From Marinobacter sp. F3R11 (GTDB lineage: Bacteria; Pseudomonadota; Gammaproteobacteria; Pseudomonadales; Oleiphilaceae): DNA of 64,000 nt. Below are positions 37,933-46,793 of this stretch, in pieces (the first letter of the stretch is position 1; each line of letters opens with the position of its first letter). The notes beneath the pieces are model-generated. The model was not told where the DNA came from. It saw only the letters and a program-made list of their open reading frames with translations, and did no database searches. Location of the stretch: the NCBI RefSeq assembly GCF_003318275.1, contig NZ_QOCH01000015.1:1025677-1089676 (forward strand), in the 5' to 3' direction. The translations under genes and the position numbers were made by a program.

Positions 37933-37951
37933 CCCCGCTTGCCGGGCGGGG
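37933..37951 (-). terminator. Possible terminator of the GST gene
   Basis: CCCCGC pairs with GCGGGG around a seven-base loop, between the converging phosphoketolase-like and GST genes. The leftward side continues CGTTTATTC, a weak T-run. Confidence 0.45.
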
Positions 37952-37971
37952 AGCTCTGGTAAGCAAGTTGT

Positions 37972-38547
37972 TTACGATTGCCGGGGGTCTGTTTCCGCAA
38001 CCCAGGGGTTGGTTTTCCGGCTGTCACGGAATGCCAGCAAGCTTTCGACACCAGTGAAATCCACCAGTTCGCGGAAATCCAGCCAGTCGACCAGGCAATA
38101 AAGGCACATTGCGGGGTAGTTCCACTGCTCAAACTGCCCGTCTTCCACTTGAGCTGCGAGTGTGCGCAGGGTGGTCATGATTCGCTCACGCTGCAGATCA
38201 AAAAACAACACGCCCGGAGTATCCACATCAAGCCCGGAGCGTTTGGCCAACAGCAGAGTGACCGCTGAGTCATTGGCACCATCAATCAGGGTAAGCTGGT
38301 TCTGCTGGTCCCAGGTAAGGGGATCCCGGCCCTGCTTGGCGCTGATGTAACGGGAAATAATGCGTGAGTCATAGATCTCCTGACCATCGCTTTCCAGTAC
38401 AGGTATTTTCAGTGCCGGATTGCTGCGCCTGATTTCGTCACGGTCTGCGCCGTAGATATCGAGGTTAACGAAGTCATAAGGTTCTTCGTCCAACAGAATT
38501 CGGATGCGCCGTACGTAGGGCGATGTGGTTGATCCAATCAGCTTCAT
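37972..38547 (-). CDS. Glutathione S-transferase family protein
   Basis: The 191-residue protein has a thioredoxin-like N-terminal domain (KLIGSTTSPYVRRIRILLDEE, then the cis-Pro LKIPVLESDGQEIYDSRIISRYI) and an all-helical C-terminal domain (about 85-190). This is the GST fold. The putative active Ser/Thr is near residue 6-8. The ATG at 38547 has GGAG upstream. The substrate is unknown. Confidence 0.87.
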   Translation of the reverse strand: MKLIGSTTSPYVRRIRILLDEEPYDFVNLDIYGADRDEIRRSNPALKIPVLESDGQEIYDSRIISRYISAKQGRDPLTWDQQNQLTLIDGANDSAVTLLLAKRSGLDVDTPGVLFFDLQRERIMTTLRTLAAQVEDGQFEQWNYPAMCLYCLVDWLDFRELVDFTGVESLLAFRDSRKTNPWVAETDPRQS

Positions 38548-38645
38548 AAACTCTCCGGTTGTATAACCCAAGTAATACTTTGTGTCTGGCTGAAATGTAC
38601 CACATTGACACCCCGGAGCAGGAAAAAACAGGGCTTTTACAACGA

Positions 38646-38671
38646 AAAAAGGCAGCCGAAGCTGCCTTTTT
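38646..38671 (-). terminator. Rho-independent terminator of the cold-shock gene
   Basis: AAAAAGGCAGC pairs perfectly with GCTGCCTTTTT around CGAA. Read leftward it ends in TTTTTT, 27 nt past the cold-shock stop codon. Confidence 0.93.
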
Positions 38672-38698
38672 GGCGGTTACTACTCTATCCGAATGGGA

Positions 38699-38905
38699 TT
38701 AGAGAGGAGTAACGTTTTCCGCCTGAGGACCTTTCTGGCCCTGGGTAACGGTGAACTCAACTTGCTGGCCTTCTGCCAGAGTTTTGAAACCGCTGCCTTG
38801 AATAGCGCTGTAGTGAACAAAAACGTCCGGGCCGCCTTCACGAGTGATAAAGCCAAAGCCTTTTGCTTCGTTGAAGAACTTAACAGTACCGGTAGTAGTA
38901 GACAT
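38699..38905 (-). CDS. CspA-family cold-shock protein
   Basis: The 68-residue single OB-fold protein has both RNA-binding motifs, KGFGFI and VFVHY, after the [10 protein letters not shown] start. It should melt RNA structure at low temperature or during growth changes. The ATG at 38905 has AGGAAG eight bases upstream. About 236 bp without a gene separate it from crcB upstream. A long 5' leader of the cspA type could lie there, but I see no clear promoter or cold-box. Confidence 0.94.
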   Translation of the reverse strand: MSTTTGTVKFFNEAKGFGFITREGGPDVFVHYSAIQGSGFKTLAEGQQVEFTVTQGQKGPQAENVTPL

Positions 38906-39141
38906 ACTTAAACTTCCTGAAATCAATCATATTATCTGCTGCCATTCACTGAATGTGTATGGTCAGCGTTTTACGGAAATACAGAACTCGCGGAATCAAA
39001 AACAGGACGGTCACTACTAAACTGCGGAGTACGTCTTATTCATGAAATGCTTTACTGAATCTTTCCTTCAACGACCACTCTACTCCTCAAGCACCGGCTT
39101 GCCAAGCAGATTTAAATAAATTATGCATGTAATATCACCTA

Positions 39142-39522
39142 TTAACCTTTTACCAGCCCAAAGGTGTATATCCCCAGCGCCGTCATCAGAATAGAACCGA
39201 CAACGTGAACTAGAATACCGGTGATGGCCATCGCCCATTTACCGTCCTGAATTGCTGCGAACATCTCCAGGGAAAACGTGGAAAAGGTTGTAAGTGCACC
39301 ACACAGCCCGGTGATGGCAAACAGGCGCCACTCTGGCGCCAGTGTAGTGCCATGGCTGAAGTAGCCAATCAGGAAACCGACCAGCCAACCCCCGCTGAGG
39401 TTGGCAGCCAGGGTGCCGAATGGAATCACGTGATAGCTGGCATTCAGCCACAGCCCCAGCATCCAGCGCAGATTGGCACCGACAAGGGCACCAACACTAA
39501 CGGCAAGGAAGGATAGCCACAT
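39142..39522 (-). CDS. crcB: Fluoride exporter FluC/CrcB
   Basis: The 126-residue four-helix membrane protein has the FluC signatures: VGALVGANLRWMLG at the N-terminus, GTLAANLSGGWLVGFLIG and GLCGALTTFSTFSLE. Dual-topology dimers form a fluoride channel. It lies seventeen bases downstream of fadE on the same strand. I see no fluoride riboswitch, so its expression probably depends on read-through from fadE. Confidence 0.93.
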   Translation of the reverse strand: MWLSFLAVSVGALVGANLRWMLGLWLNASYHVIPFGTLAANLSGGWLVGFLIGYFSHGTTLAPEWRLFAITGLCGALTTFSTFSLEMFAAIQDGKWAMAITGILVHVVGSILMTALGIYTFGLVKG

Positions 39523-39539
39523 GGCGGTCTGTCGTCCTG

Positions 39540-41990
39540 TTATGCGGGATTGTGATCAATCACAGTTTCCTTGTTACGGGCAAATTCATCAAACGGGAAA
39601 TCATCCACAGTGAGCATTTCCAGCACGACCGCTTCATACTCACGCATGAACTCCGCTTCCTCTTTAGTATAGATGCCCGCTTCCAATGCAGCCTCGAAGC
39701 GCTCTTCGGGGTGCAGCGCTGTTGCGGGCAACTCACCTTTGGCGTATGCCTTGGTTGCTTTCCGGTAAAGCTGCTCCGCCTTGTCGTATTCCTTCAACAA
39801 GTCGTTATAGCGTGCCACCGGATTTTCCACCTCGCCCTCACCTTCTGTGGTCCAGGTACTGGCAAGCAGTTTGTGGCGAACAGGCGTATCGGTCGAGATT
39901 AGCCGTGCGAGTTTGCGCGCCAGATCGTCATGGGGATTGCCCCAGCTTCTGCCCAAAGGCAGTGTTACCGCGCGCAGAACCAGTGCTACTGCCCGATTCG
40001 GAAGATTCTGAAGAAATACATCCAGAGCTTCTTCAGTACGATGCAGCAACAAGCAAAGGCTGTATTGCATCACTTCCTTTTCACCTTCAACCGGCTGTGT
40101 TTCATGCCAGTTTTTGAGCACCATGGATGCCAGATACAGGTTGGACAGCATATCCCCGAGGCGGGCAGAAATAAGCTCCCGCATTTTCAGTTCACTGCCA
40201 AGCGTGGTCATGGCGGCATCGGAGCACAGGCCGAAGGCCGCGCTGAAGCGTGCAACAGCCTGGGCATAGGCACGGCTGGCATTATCAAATGGAACGTCAG
40301 CACGGCCGATCTTCAGTGCCTGGGTAAAGGCACGGGCCGCATTGCCGAAAATCAGACCGGCATGGCCGAAGAAGGCATCATCAAAGGCATTGATATCGTC
40401 GTTATCTTTGGCCGCCAGTTCTTTCAGCACATAGGGATGACAGCGGATAGCCCCCTGACCGAAGATCATCAGGCTGCGGGTCATGATGTTGGCACCCTCA
40501 ACGGTGATTGATACCGCCGAACCGCTGTAGCCAATACCCAGATAGTTGCGGGGGCCCAGAGTTACCGTTTTACCGCCATGAACATCCATGGCATCCGTGA
40601 GGATCTCTCTCTGCATTTCGGTCAGGTGGTACTTGAGAATCGCTGACGGAACGGCCGGCTTTTCGCCTTTGTCGATCATGTTTGCGGTGTGGTTGACCGC
40701 TGACTGTGCAATATACGTTTTGGCGGCAATACGGGCCAGAGGCTCCTGCACACCTTCCATGTCCGCTACCGGTGTATTGAACTGGCGACGGATCCGGGTG
40801 AATCCACCGGCCGTGCCCACTGAATAAGCAGCGGAGCCCGCGGCACCGGAAGGCAAGGTAATGCAGCGGCCAACGGAGAGACATTCAACCAGCATGCGCC
40901 AGCCCTGACCGGCCATTTCCAGGCCACCGATAATGTAGTCCAGCGGGATAAACACATCCTTGCCAACGATCGGGCCATTCAGGAACGGGCTTCCGATGGG
41001 GCAATGACGACGGCCGATTTCCATACCCTTGGTATCCCGGGGTATCAGCGCACAGGTAATGCCATAGTCTTTGGTATCACCGAGCAGGCCGTCCGGGTCG
41101 AACATGCGAAATGCCAGACCAACCACGGTTGCGATAGGTGCAAGCGTAATCCAGCGTTTCTCGAAATCGAGTTTGATTCCAACAACCTCTTTGCCGTCTA
41201 TCTCCCGTTTGCAAACGATGCCAGCATCTGGCAACGAAGTCGCGTCCGAACCCGCACGGGGGCCGGTAAGACCAAAACAGGGAATTTCCCGACCATCGGC
41301 CAGGCGAGGCAAATAATGCTTCTTCTGTTCATCAGTACCGTATTTGACCAGCAACTCGCCAGGGCCAAGGGAGTTAGGCACACCTACAGACACCATAAGC
41401 ATTTCGTTGGCTGCGATTTTCTGCAGAACAGCTGTCTGGGCTTTAGCCGAGAAACCAAGACCACCATATTCTTTGGGAATGATCATCCCGAAAAATTTCT
41501 CTTTTTTGAGATAATCCCAAAGTTCTTTCGGCAGATCGGCGCGTTCGACGGCTATGTCCCATGCATCACACATGGAGATAGCCTGGACGCATTGGTTATC
41601 CACAAAAGCCTGCTCTTCGTCACTCAGGCCTGTGTGCCGGTTAATCAGCAGATTGTGCCAGTCAGGCCGGCCAGTAAACAGTTCACCATCCCAGCCTACA
41701 GTACCTGCCTCAAGAGCAACTTTTTCGGTGTCGGATACCTTCGGCGCAACCTTTTTGAACATGGCAAAAATGCGTGGTGTGAGCCAGTTCTGACGCAATG
41801 CCGGCAATCCGGCTGCAGCCGTGACCCCGGCCCCGACAAACAGAAGCAGGGCCAGCCAGGCTGATGCAAAGATCATAGACAGAAAACCAACCACAACCAT
41901 CACACCAATAGCGGGCCTGGCTCCGGATTCACGGCGCATTACGAACAACAAGCCGGCCAATGCAACCAGAAACAGAATAAAAGTCATCAT
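39540..41990 (-). CDS. fadE: Acyl-CoA dehydrogenase FadE
   Basis: The 816-residue membrane-anchored flavoenzyme does the first step of fatty-acid beta-oxidation. It has two N-terminal hydrophobic segments (about 3-65), an acyl-CoA dehydrogenase core (GLTGPRAGSDATSLPD, FEKRWITLAPIA, DAMDVHGGKTVTLGPRNYLG) and the long FadE-specific C-terminal domain. Length equals E. coli FadE (814). It probably leads a fadE-crcB transcript. Confidence 0.94.
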   Translation of the reverse strand: MMTFILFLVALAGLLFVMRRESGARPAIGVMVVVGFLSMIFASAWLALLLFVGAGVTAAAGLPALRQNWLTPRIFAMFKKVAPKVSDTEKVALEAGTVGWDGELFTGRPDWHNLLINRHTGLSDEEQAFVDNQCVQAISMCDAWDIAVERADLPKELWDYLKKEKFFGMIIPKEYGGLGFSAKAQTAVLQKIAANEMLMVSVGVPNSLGPGELLVKYGTDEQKKHYLPRLADGREIPCFGLTGPRAGSDATSLPDAGIVCKREIDGKEVVGIKLDFEKRWITLAPIATVVGLAFRMFDPDGLLGDTKDYGITCALIPRDTKGMEIGRRHCPIGSPFLNGPIVGKDVFIPLDYIIGGLEMAGQGWRMLVECLSVGRCITLPSGAAGSAAYSVGTAGGFTRIRRQFNTPVADMEGVQEPLARIAAKTYIAQSAVNHTANMIDKGEKPAVPSAILKYHLTEMQREILTDAMDVHGGKTVTLGPRNYLGIGYSGSAVSITVEGANIMTRSLMIFGQGAIRCHPYVLKELAAKDNDDINAFDDAFFGHAGLIFGNAARAFTQALKIGRADVPFDNASRAYAQAVARFSAAFGLCSDAAMTTLGSELKMRELISARLGDMLSNLYLASMVLKNWHETQPVEGEKEVMQYSLCLLLHRTEEALDVFLQNLPNRAVALVLRAVTLPLGRSWGNPHDDLARKLARLISTDTPVRHKLLASTWTTEGEGEVENPVARYNDLLKEYDKAEQLYRKATKAYAKGELPATALHPEERFEAALEAGIYTKEEAEFMREYEAVVLEMLTVDDFPFDEFARNKETVIDHNPA

Positions 41991-42111
41991 AGGTTCTCTC
42001 TGTTATCCACGAATAAAACTGAAAACTATTGGCTAACCGTATCGCATCAGATGAATACTGACCAGCGAACGCCATGGCATCCAGGGGTTAGCTGGTTCTT
42101 GATACGCCTTA

Positions 42112-45000
42112 TCAGGCAGTAACAATAACCCGAATACCTTCCAGAGCCAGACTTGCGTGCCCGATCGCCTCACGGGCAGCATCAAGCTGATGCCGGAAGT
42201 AGTCGATTTCCTCTTCACGAATGGCCGGATTTACTTTTTGCAAAGCTTCCAACCGGCGAATCTCAGGTTCAAAATTTGCAGCCACCTGCTCCAGCGCTTT
42301 TTGTCTCAGGGGCTCCAGATGTGGCGCAGACAAACGCTCAGCGTGGCCCACCATAGCTTCGACCTGAGGGCGAATCTGGGGCACAATCGCCTGCGCCGTG
42401 CGCCGGCGGATGTTAGAACAAAGCTCGTTCAGGCGGTCATGAGGCAACGCTCCTGAAAGCTCCTTGCCGTTAACATCTACCAGTAACCGCAAGGGCGATA
42501 CCGGCAGGTAACGGGTCAGCTGCAAGGCTTCTGGCGCGGGGCAATGCACTGTGAACAACGCCTCCATAAGCAGGGTTCCAGGAGGCAGCGCCTTGACTGA
42601 CAAGCTGGCCAGGGCCGCCTTGCCCAGCCCGGAACTGGTTACCGAATCCATTACACCGGTTACCATCGGATGTTCCCAGCTCATGAATGCAATATCTTCC
42701 CGCTCCAGTGCATGCTGACGATCCCAGGTGACAGTTATACCGTCTTCCGGAAGTTCGGCTACATGGCCGGCCTGATATTGCTCACCAGGGCGCAGGATAT
42801 CGGCATATGCAGAGTGATCCTCAACCTCCACTCCTAAAATATCGAAAGCTTCCATCATGTAGTCCCGCACCTGAGCAGAACCTTCTTCCTCTTCGATGCC
42901 GGCAATCAACTCATCGGCTATATCTTTGCGACAGGAGTTGAGCTCAATCAGAGCATCGCGGCCATTCTGCAGCAAGGTTTTCAGGCGCGCTGTTTCAGCG
43001 GCAGAGGCCTCAACCAGGCTATCCAATAAACCGGTATCACCGGCAATTGCACCTTCCCACTGCTCGCCGACTGTCTCCTGTACAGCCACACCAACAGCAC
43101 AGCTCTCAGCAAATGCGTTCAGCCCCTCGTGGAACCAGCGATACTGAACCTCTTGCGAGGTGTTCATTAGATAAGGAATATGAATATCGATCGTTTCAGT
43201 CTGGCCAATACGGTCAAGACGTCCGATACGCTGTTCAAGCAGGTCCGGGTTTGCGGGCAGATCAAACAGCACCAGATGGTGAGCAAACTGGAAATTCCGC
43301 CCCTCACTGCCAATTTCAGAACAGATAAGCGCCTGAGCACCCTGTTCATTGTCAGCAAAGTAAGCCGCAGCACGGTCGCGCTCTATAAGACTCAAATGCT
43401 CATGAAACGCGGCACTGCGAATGCCTGCCCGAAGCTGAAGGTAATGTTCAAGCGCCATGGCTGTTTCGGCCATGGCACAGATGACCACGACTTTCGCGGG
43501 GCGCAGTCCCGCCAGTTTTTTCTCCAGCCAGGTAACCCTCGGATCATCCGCCAGCCACTGCTCTTCCGGCACAAACTGCTCTGGAGCCAACCCCTCGCAA
43601 CCAAACCCCTGACCCTCGTACATGGCAGGACATTCAAGCGCAACGGCATTAACCCGGCGTTCAGGGAAACCCTGTATCGCTGCACGGGTATTGCGGAACA
43701 AAACCCGCCCTGTACCGTGCCGGTCAAGCAATGCGTCGATGATAGCCTGACGTGGCGAATCACCCTTCAACAACTGCTCCAACTCATCGCCCAGCCATGT
43801 CTCAAGCGCCTTGCGATCATCTTCAGGGATTTCCGAATGCTCATCCTGCAGGCGCCGCACTACGCTATTAATCGTTTCGTACTGCTTCTCTTCTTCCTGA
43901 AACGCCTTCAAGTCGTGAAAGCGCGCCGGGTCGAGCAGGCGAAGCCGGGCAAAATGGCTGGCCACACCCACCTGTTCCGGCGTCGCGGTCAGCAATAACA
44001 GACCCGCACTGGCTGCCGAAAGCTCTTCCACTATCTGGTATTCAGGGCTGACACTCTCGGGACTCCAGGCAAGGTGATGAGCCTCATCCACAATCATCAG
44101 ATCCCATCCGGCGCTCAGCGCATCCTTTCTGGCCTTCTTGCTGCTGACCAGGAAATCGAGGCTACACAGCACCAACTGGTCACTTTCAAAGGGATTAACA
44201 GAAGATTCGTCCCCGAAGATGTGATTTACCAGTGCATCCACGTCATCTTCGCTTTCAGCCAGAGCGTCGTAGCGGCTCTGGTCCATGATAGAGAAACGCA
44301 GGTTAAACCGCCGCAGCATTTCCACAAGCCACTGATGAATCAGCGAATCGGGCACCACTATCAAGGCGCGCCGGGCCCGCCCGGTCTGCAATTGATAATG
44401 CAGCACAAGGCCCGCTTCAATGGTTTTCCCGAGGCCAACTTCGTCCGCAAGAAGCACCCGTGGCGCATGACGCTTCGCGACTTCATGGGCAATGTAAATC
44501 TGGTGCTGCAAGTGCTGTGTACGCGCACCAATCAGACCCCGGGCAGGAGAAGCTCGCAACCGGTCCTGGTGCTGCACGGTGGCAAAACGCAGACGGAAAG
44601 CACCATTCCGGTCAAACTGGCCGGCAAAAAGGCGTTGATGGGGCGCAGAGAAATTCACGGAACCGGCGAGTTTTACCTCGGAAATCTGCTCAAGATTCTC
44701 ACCTTCATCTGACTCGCCTCCATCGGCAAGACTGACTGCGTGATACATCAGCACACCACCGGCTTCTTCCACTGCGCGCACAAGATATCTGGCGCCGTCG
44801 AAGGTCTCGATTTCCTCACCAACCTGGTAAACGATCCGAGAAAGCGGTGCATTATCAATGGCATAAGTACGCTCTTCATCCGCCGCAGGAAACCCCAGGG
44901 TAACCCTCCGACCGGAAACTTCTGTCACTATGCCCAGCCCCAGGGCTGTATCACTGTGGCTTACCCAGCGTTGACCAATAACCAACTCAGATGCGTCCAA
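42112..45000 (-). CDS. rapA: RNA polymerase-associated ATPase RapA (HepA)
   Basis: RapA is a Swi2/Snf2-type ATPase that recycles RNA polymerase. The 962-residue protein has the N-terminal beta domains (IGQRWVSHSDTALGLGIV), Walker A LLADEVGLGKTIEAG, the DEAH box IVDEAHHLAW, the SNF2 C-lobe (CSEIGSEGRNFQFAHHLVLFDLP, QRIGRLDRIGQ) and a long C-terminal domain. I chose a TTG at 45000 preceded by GGGAGG four bases away. The only upstream ATG (45063) would overlap cysZ by 47 bases and add residues foreign to RapA. Confidence 0.93.
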   Translation of the reverse strand: MDASELVIGQRWVSHSDTALGLGIVTEVSGRRVTLGFPAADEERTYAIDNAPLSRIVYQVGEEIETFDGARYLVRAVEEAGGVLMYHAVSLADGGESDEGENLEQISEVKLAGSVNFSAPHQRLFAGQFDRNGAFRLRFATVQHQDRLRASPARGLIGARTQHLQHQIYIAHEVAKRHAPRVLLADEVGLGKTIEAGLVLHYQLQTGRARRALIVVPDSLIHQWLVEMLRRFNLRFSIMDQSRYDALAESEDDVDALVNHIFGDESSVNPFESDQLVLCSLDFLVSSKKARKDALSAGWDLMIVDEAHHLAWSPESVSPEYQIVEELSAASAGLLLLTATPEQVGVASHFARLRLLDPARFHDLKAFQEEEKQYETINSVVRRLQDEHSEIPEDDRKALETWLGDELEQLLKGDSPRQAIIDALLDRHGTGRVLFRNTRAAIQGFPERRVNAVALECPAMYEGQGFGCEGLAPEQFVPEEQWLADDPRVTWLEKKLAGLRPAKVVVICAMAETAMALEHYLQLRAGIRSAAFHEHLSLIERDRAAAYFADNEQGAQALICSEIGSEGRNFQFAHHLVLFDLPANPDLLEQRIGRLDRIGQTETIDIHIPYLMNTSQEVQYRWFHEGLNAFAESCAVGVAVQETVGEQWEGAIAGDTGLLDSLVEASAAETARLKTLLQNGRDALIELNSCRKDIADELIAGIEEEEGSAQVRDYMMEAFDILGVEVEDHSAYADILRPGEQYQAGHVAELPEDGITVTWDRQHALEREDIAFMSWEHPMVTGVMDSVTSSGLGKAALASLSVKALPPGTLLMEALFTVHCPAPEALQLTRYLPVSPLRLLVDVNGKELSGALPHDRLNELCSNIRRRTAQAIVPQIRPQVEAMVGHAERLSAPHLEPLRQKALEQVAANFEPEIRRLEALQKVNPAIREEEIDYFRHQLDAAREAIGHASLALEGIRVIVTA

Positions 45001-45016
45001 AAAGCCTCCCGACTTG

Positions 45017-45766
45017 TTAATTTCGTGTTGCGCCGTTTTCGCGCACCCAGTAGGCGGTAGCACCGCATACGGCTGCAGGAACCACGACCAGATTCAGAAC
45101 CGGCACCATCGCCGCCAATGCCACCGGCAATCCGAAGCCAAGTGCAGACAGACGGGTGTCAGCAAGTAACTGCCGCAAAGCCTTGAAGCTCACCTTGTGG
45201 TTATCTGCAGGATAATCCACATACTGCAGTGCCATCATCCAGCTGTTGAACAGAAACCACAGCACAGCTGCGACCAGATTAACCACCGGGATCAAACCAA
45301 TAATAAAGAGGCCAATTGCCCGCGGCAGGTAATAAACGATTTTCTGCACTTCGCGCCAGAGTGCCCGGGGGGTATCTTTGATGATCGTCGCCCAGTTGTC
45401 ATCGGGGCTGACTTCCTGCCCGGTAAGATGCTTTTCAGTGAGCTCTGCCAGATAACCATAGAACGGGGAACCAATCAGGTTGGCCACGATCACAAAGCCG
45501 TATGCCAGCATCAGCAGAATCACTGCGCCGTAAAAGATCCAGAACAGCCAGTCCAGGGCCTGCAGCCAGGCCCAGTCGGGCAACCAGGCCATTGCAGTGG
45601 CAATCAACCCACTGAAAATCTCACCCAGAAAATAGAACAGCAAGCCGAAAAGCAGAATGTTGATCACAAGCGGGATCATCACAAACAGTCGCAAGCCGGG
45701 CTGACGGATCAGGCGAAAACCTTCCCCCAGGTAGCCCAGTCCGCGAAAAAAATTACCTCTGAGCAT
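45017..45766 (-). CDS. cysZ: CysZ-type sulfate transporter (EI24 family)
   Basis: The 249-residue membrane protein matches CysZ, which brings sulfate into the cell for cysteine synthesis. It has FRGLGYLGEGFRLIRQPGLR at the N-terminus, several hydrophobic segments, and LIGSPFYGYLAELTEKHLTG in the middle. It is 16 nt upstream of the rapA start, so the two are probably co-transcribed. The gene is divergent from vanZ. The start follows the domain N-terminus. Confidence 0.88.
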   Translation of the reverse strand: MLRGNFFRGLGYLGEGFRLIRQPGLRLFVMIPLVINILLFGLLFYFLGEIFSGLIATAMAWLPDWAWLQALDWLFWIFYGAVILLMLAYGFVIVANLIGSPFYGYLAELTEKHLTGQEVSPDDNWATIIKDTPRALWREVQKIVYYLPRAIGLFIIGLIPVVNLVAAVLWFLFNSWMMALQYVDYPADNHKVSFKALRQLLADTRLSALGFGLPVALAAMVPVLNLVVVPAAVCGATAYWVRENGATRN

Positions 45767-45863
45767 CGCTGATTAGCACTCCGCTTCAATGACATTGACG
45801 GGGCGCAAAGCATATCATGTTGAAAACCTTCACACAGCCAGAGAACTCTGACGGACTTCACCA

Positions 45864-46268
45864 ATGGCAACACTGAAACATCAACTGACAAGCCTGCTGC
45901 ACTTTCAACTACTGTGGCGCTTCGGCCTGCTGCTGTCAGTGGTTGCCATTGGCTTTCTGGCAACCACGAGCAGCAGCTATCCAATTCCGTCGGCCCCAAG
46001 CGACAAGGTGAACCACATCATTGCCTTTATTGAACTCACAATCCTGACTCGTCTGTCATGGCCAGACCTCCGTGCCATTTGGTTTGTACCAGTGCTTCTT
46101 GGCTTTGGAGTCGGTATTGAAGCCGTTCAGGCGAACCTGCCATACAGGGACTTTTCCCTTGCGGATATCGCTGCTGACGGAGCAGGCGTACTGATTGGCC
46201 TTCTGCCCTGGCCGGGCCTGCCCAGAGCCGACAAACGGGCCGTGAGAGATTCACCCGATTCAGTGTGA
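45864..46268 (+). CDS. VanZ-like membrane protein
   Basis: The 134-residue protein has about four membrane segments and the VanZ-like pattern: APSDKVNHIIAFIELT with conserved Asp/Lys/His, GFGVGIEAVQANLPYRDFSLADIAADGAG, and a final hydrophobic helix. VanZ confers low teicoplanin resistance in enterococci; relatives in Gram-negatives have no known role, so antibiotic resistance should not be assumed. Its stop codon overlaps an imperfect palindrome at 46264-46299. Confidence 0.8.
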   Translation: MATLKHQLTSLLHFQLLWRFGLLLSVVAIGFLATTSSSYPIPSAPSDKVNHIIAFIELTILTRLSWPDLRAIWFVPVLLGFGVGIEAVQANLPYRDFSLADIAADGAGVLIGLLPWPGLPRADKRAVRDSPDSV

Positions 46269-46299
46269 GATATTTCGCACAAGCTTGTGCGATCTTACA
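46264..46299. promoter_or_regulatory. Imperfect palindrome upstream of the small RNA
   Basis: The arms TGTGAGAT and ATCTTACA flank the perfect 16-bp palindrome CGCACAAGCTTGTGCG, with ATTT unpaired on the left. The outer halves TGTGAG and CTTACA equal the two halves of the GacA/UvrY box (TGTRAG-N6-CTTACA), but they are 24 bases apart instead of six. TGTGAG-N6-CGCACA has correct spacing with two mismatches. It lies about 190 bp upstream of the predicted RNA start, where such boxes lie in Pseudomonas. It could equally be a 3'-end hairpin of the vanZ mRNA, although it has no T-run. Confidence 0.45.
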
Positions 46300-46450
46300 G
46301 TGACTTTACGTGCGCAGCGGCATCCCGCTCCGTCCAACCCTTTGCCAAGTCCATGATATGTAATGCCATAGTCGCCACACTCTCAAGACATGCAGCTAAC
46401 CACGCCCCACAGATCGTGCTGAGTGATCGCACCTCCCGGCAGCAGATCAG

Positions 46451-46456
46451 TACAAT
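46451..46456 (+). promoter_or_regulatory. Predicted -10 element of the GGA-rich small RNA
   Basis: TACAAT lies six bases before the first GGA hairpin. No good -35 hexamer is seen 16-18 bp upstream, as expected for an activator-dependent promoter of the GacA type. The rest of 46300-46450 shows nothing I can name. Confidence 0.5.
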
Positions 46457-46461
46457 GGCGT

Positions 46462-46689
46462 TGTCAGGGATGACATGGAAAAGGACGAAGCACTGGATGC
46501 ACCCCGGCATGGAATGCAGGGAGAAGCAGGGACACAGGAGTATCTCGCTTAAGGGACAAGTATTCGGATCGCCGGCTCGGAAGCCGGCACCATGGAGTGG
46601 CAGAAGGATTCGCAACATGGCTGTTGCACTCAGCGCAAGGACGCGCCGACCCGTTTCTGTAGAGGGCGACCCAAGGGTCGCCTTTTTTT
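46462..46689 (+). ncRNA. CsrB/RsmY/RsmZ-like CsrA-titrating small RNA
   Basis: In 46462-46664 there are 14 GGA triplets, many as AGGA or AGGGA. Several are in hairpin loops: TGTCA-GGGA-TGACA (46462-46475), GCAT-GGA-ATGC (46507-46517), GCCGGCT-CGGA-AGCCGGC (46571-46588) and GCGC-AAGGAC-GCGC (46633-46646). A further perfect hairpin, GCAACA-TGGC-TGTTGC, lies at 46612-46627, and the segment ends in a strong terminator. CsrA/RsmA binds GGA in loops, and this architecture is diagnostic of the decoy RNAs that sequester it, usually under GacA control. No plausible protein is encoded, and the 525-bp gap has no other gene. The 5' end is inferred from TACAAT at 46451. Confidence 0.82.
46665..46689 (+). 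terminator. Strong rho-independent terminator of the small RNA
   Basis: GGCGACCC pairs perfectly with GGGTCGCC around AA, then seven T. It ends about 105 bases before the mnmH start, with no conventional gene upstream other than vanZ, nearly 400 bases away. Confidence 0.93.
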
Positions 46690-46793
46690 GCCTGATCAGT
46701 ATTCTGTGCCACCTGGAAAACAGGGGTAAAAAGCAGAAAAAAGCCACATCCGCTATACTGCGACCTGACCCTGGCACGCGATTGAGCCCTCGA

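Noticed and set aside
39523..39539. Fluoride riboswitch ahead of crcB
   Set aside because: Only 17 bases separate crcB from fadE, and the upstream coding sequence shows no riboswitch-like core.
41004..41864. 286-codon frame antisense to fadE
   Set aside because: It is a shadow of a well-conserved long gene on the other strand, with no ribosome site or domain.
43180..43998. 272-codon frame antisense to rapA
   Set aside because: It is a shadow frame over the conserved ATPase domain.
46571..46588. GCCGGCT-CGGA-AGCCGGC hairpin as an independent terminator
   Set aside because: There is no T-run; it fits better as a GGA-loop hairpin of the small RNA.
46295..46777. 160-codon frame opposite the small RNA
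   Set aside because: It has no domain character and an irregular cysteine-rich composition, and overlaps a structured RNA on the other strand.
46287..46793. In-frame extension of mnmH upstream by 169 codons
   Set aside because: It runs through the GGA-rich RNA and its strong terminator, has no rhodanese character, and the ATG at 46794 begins the known protein.
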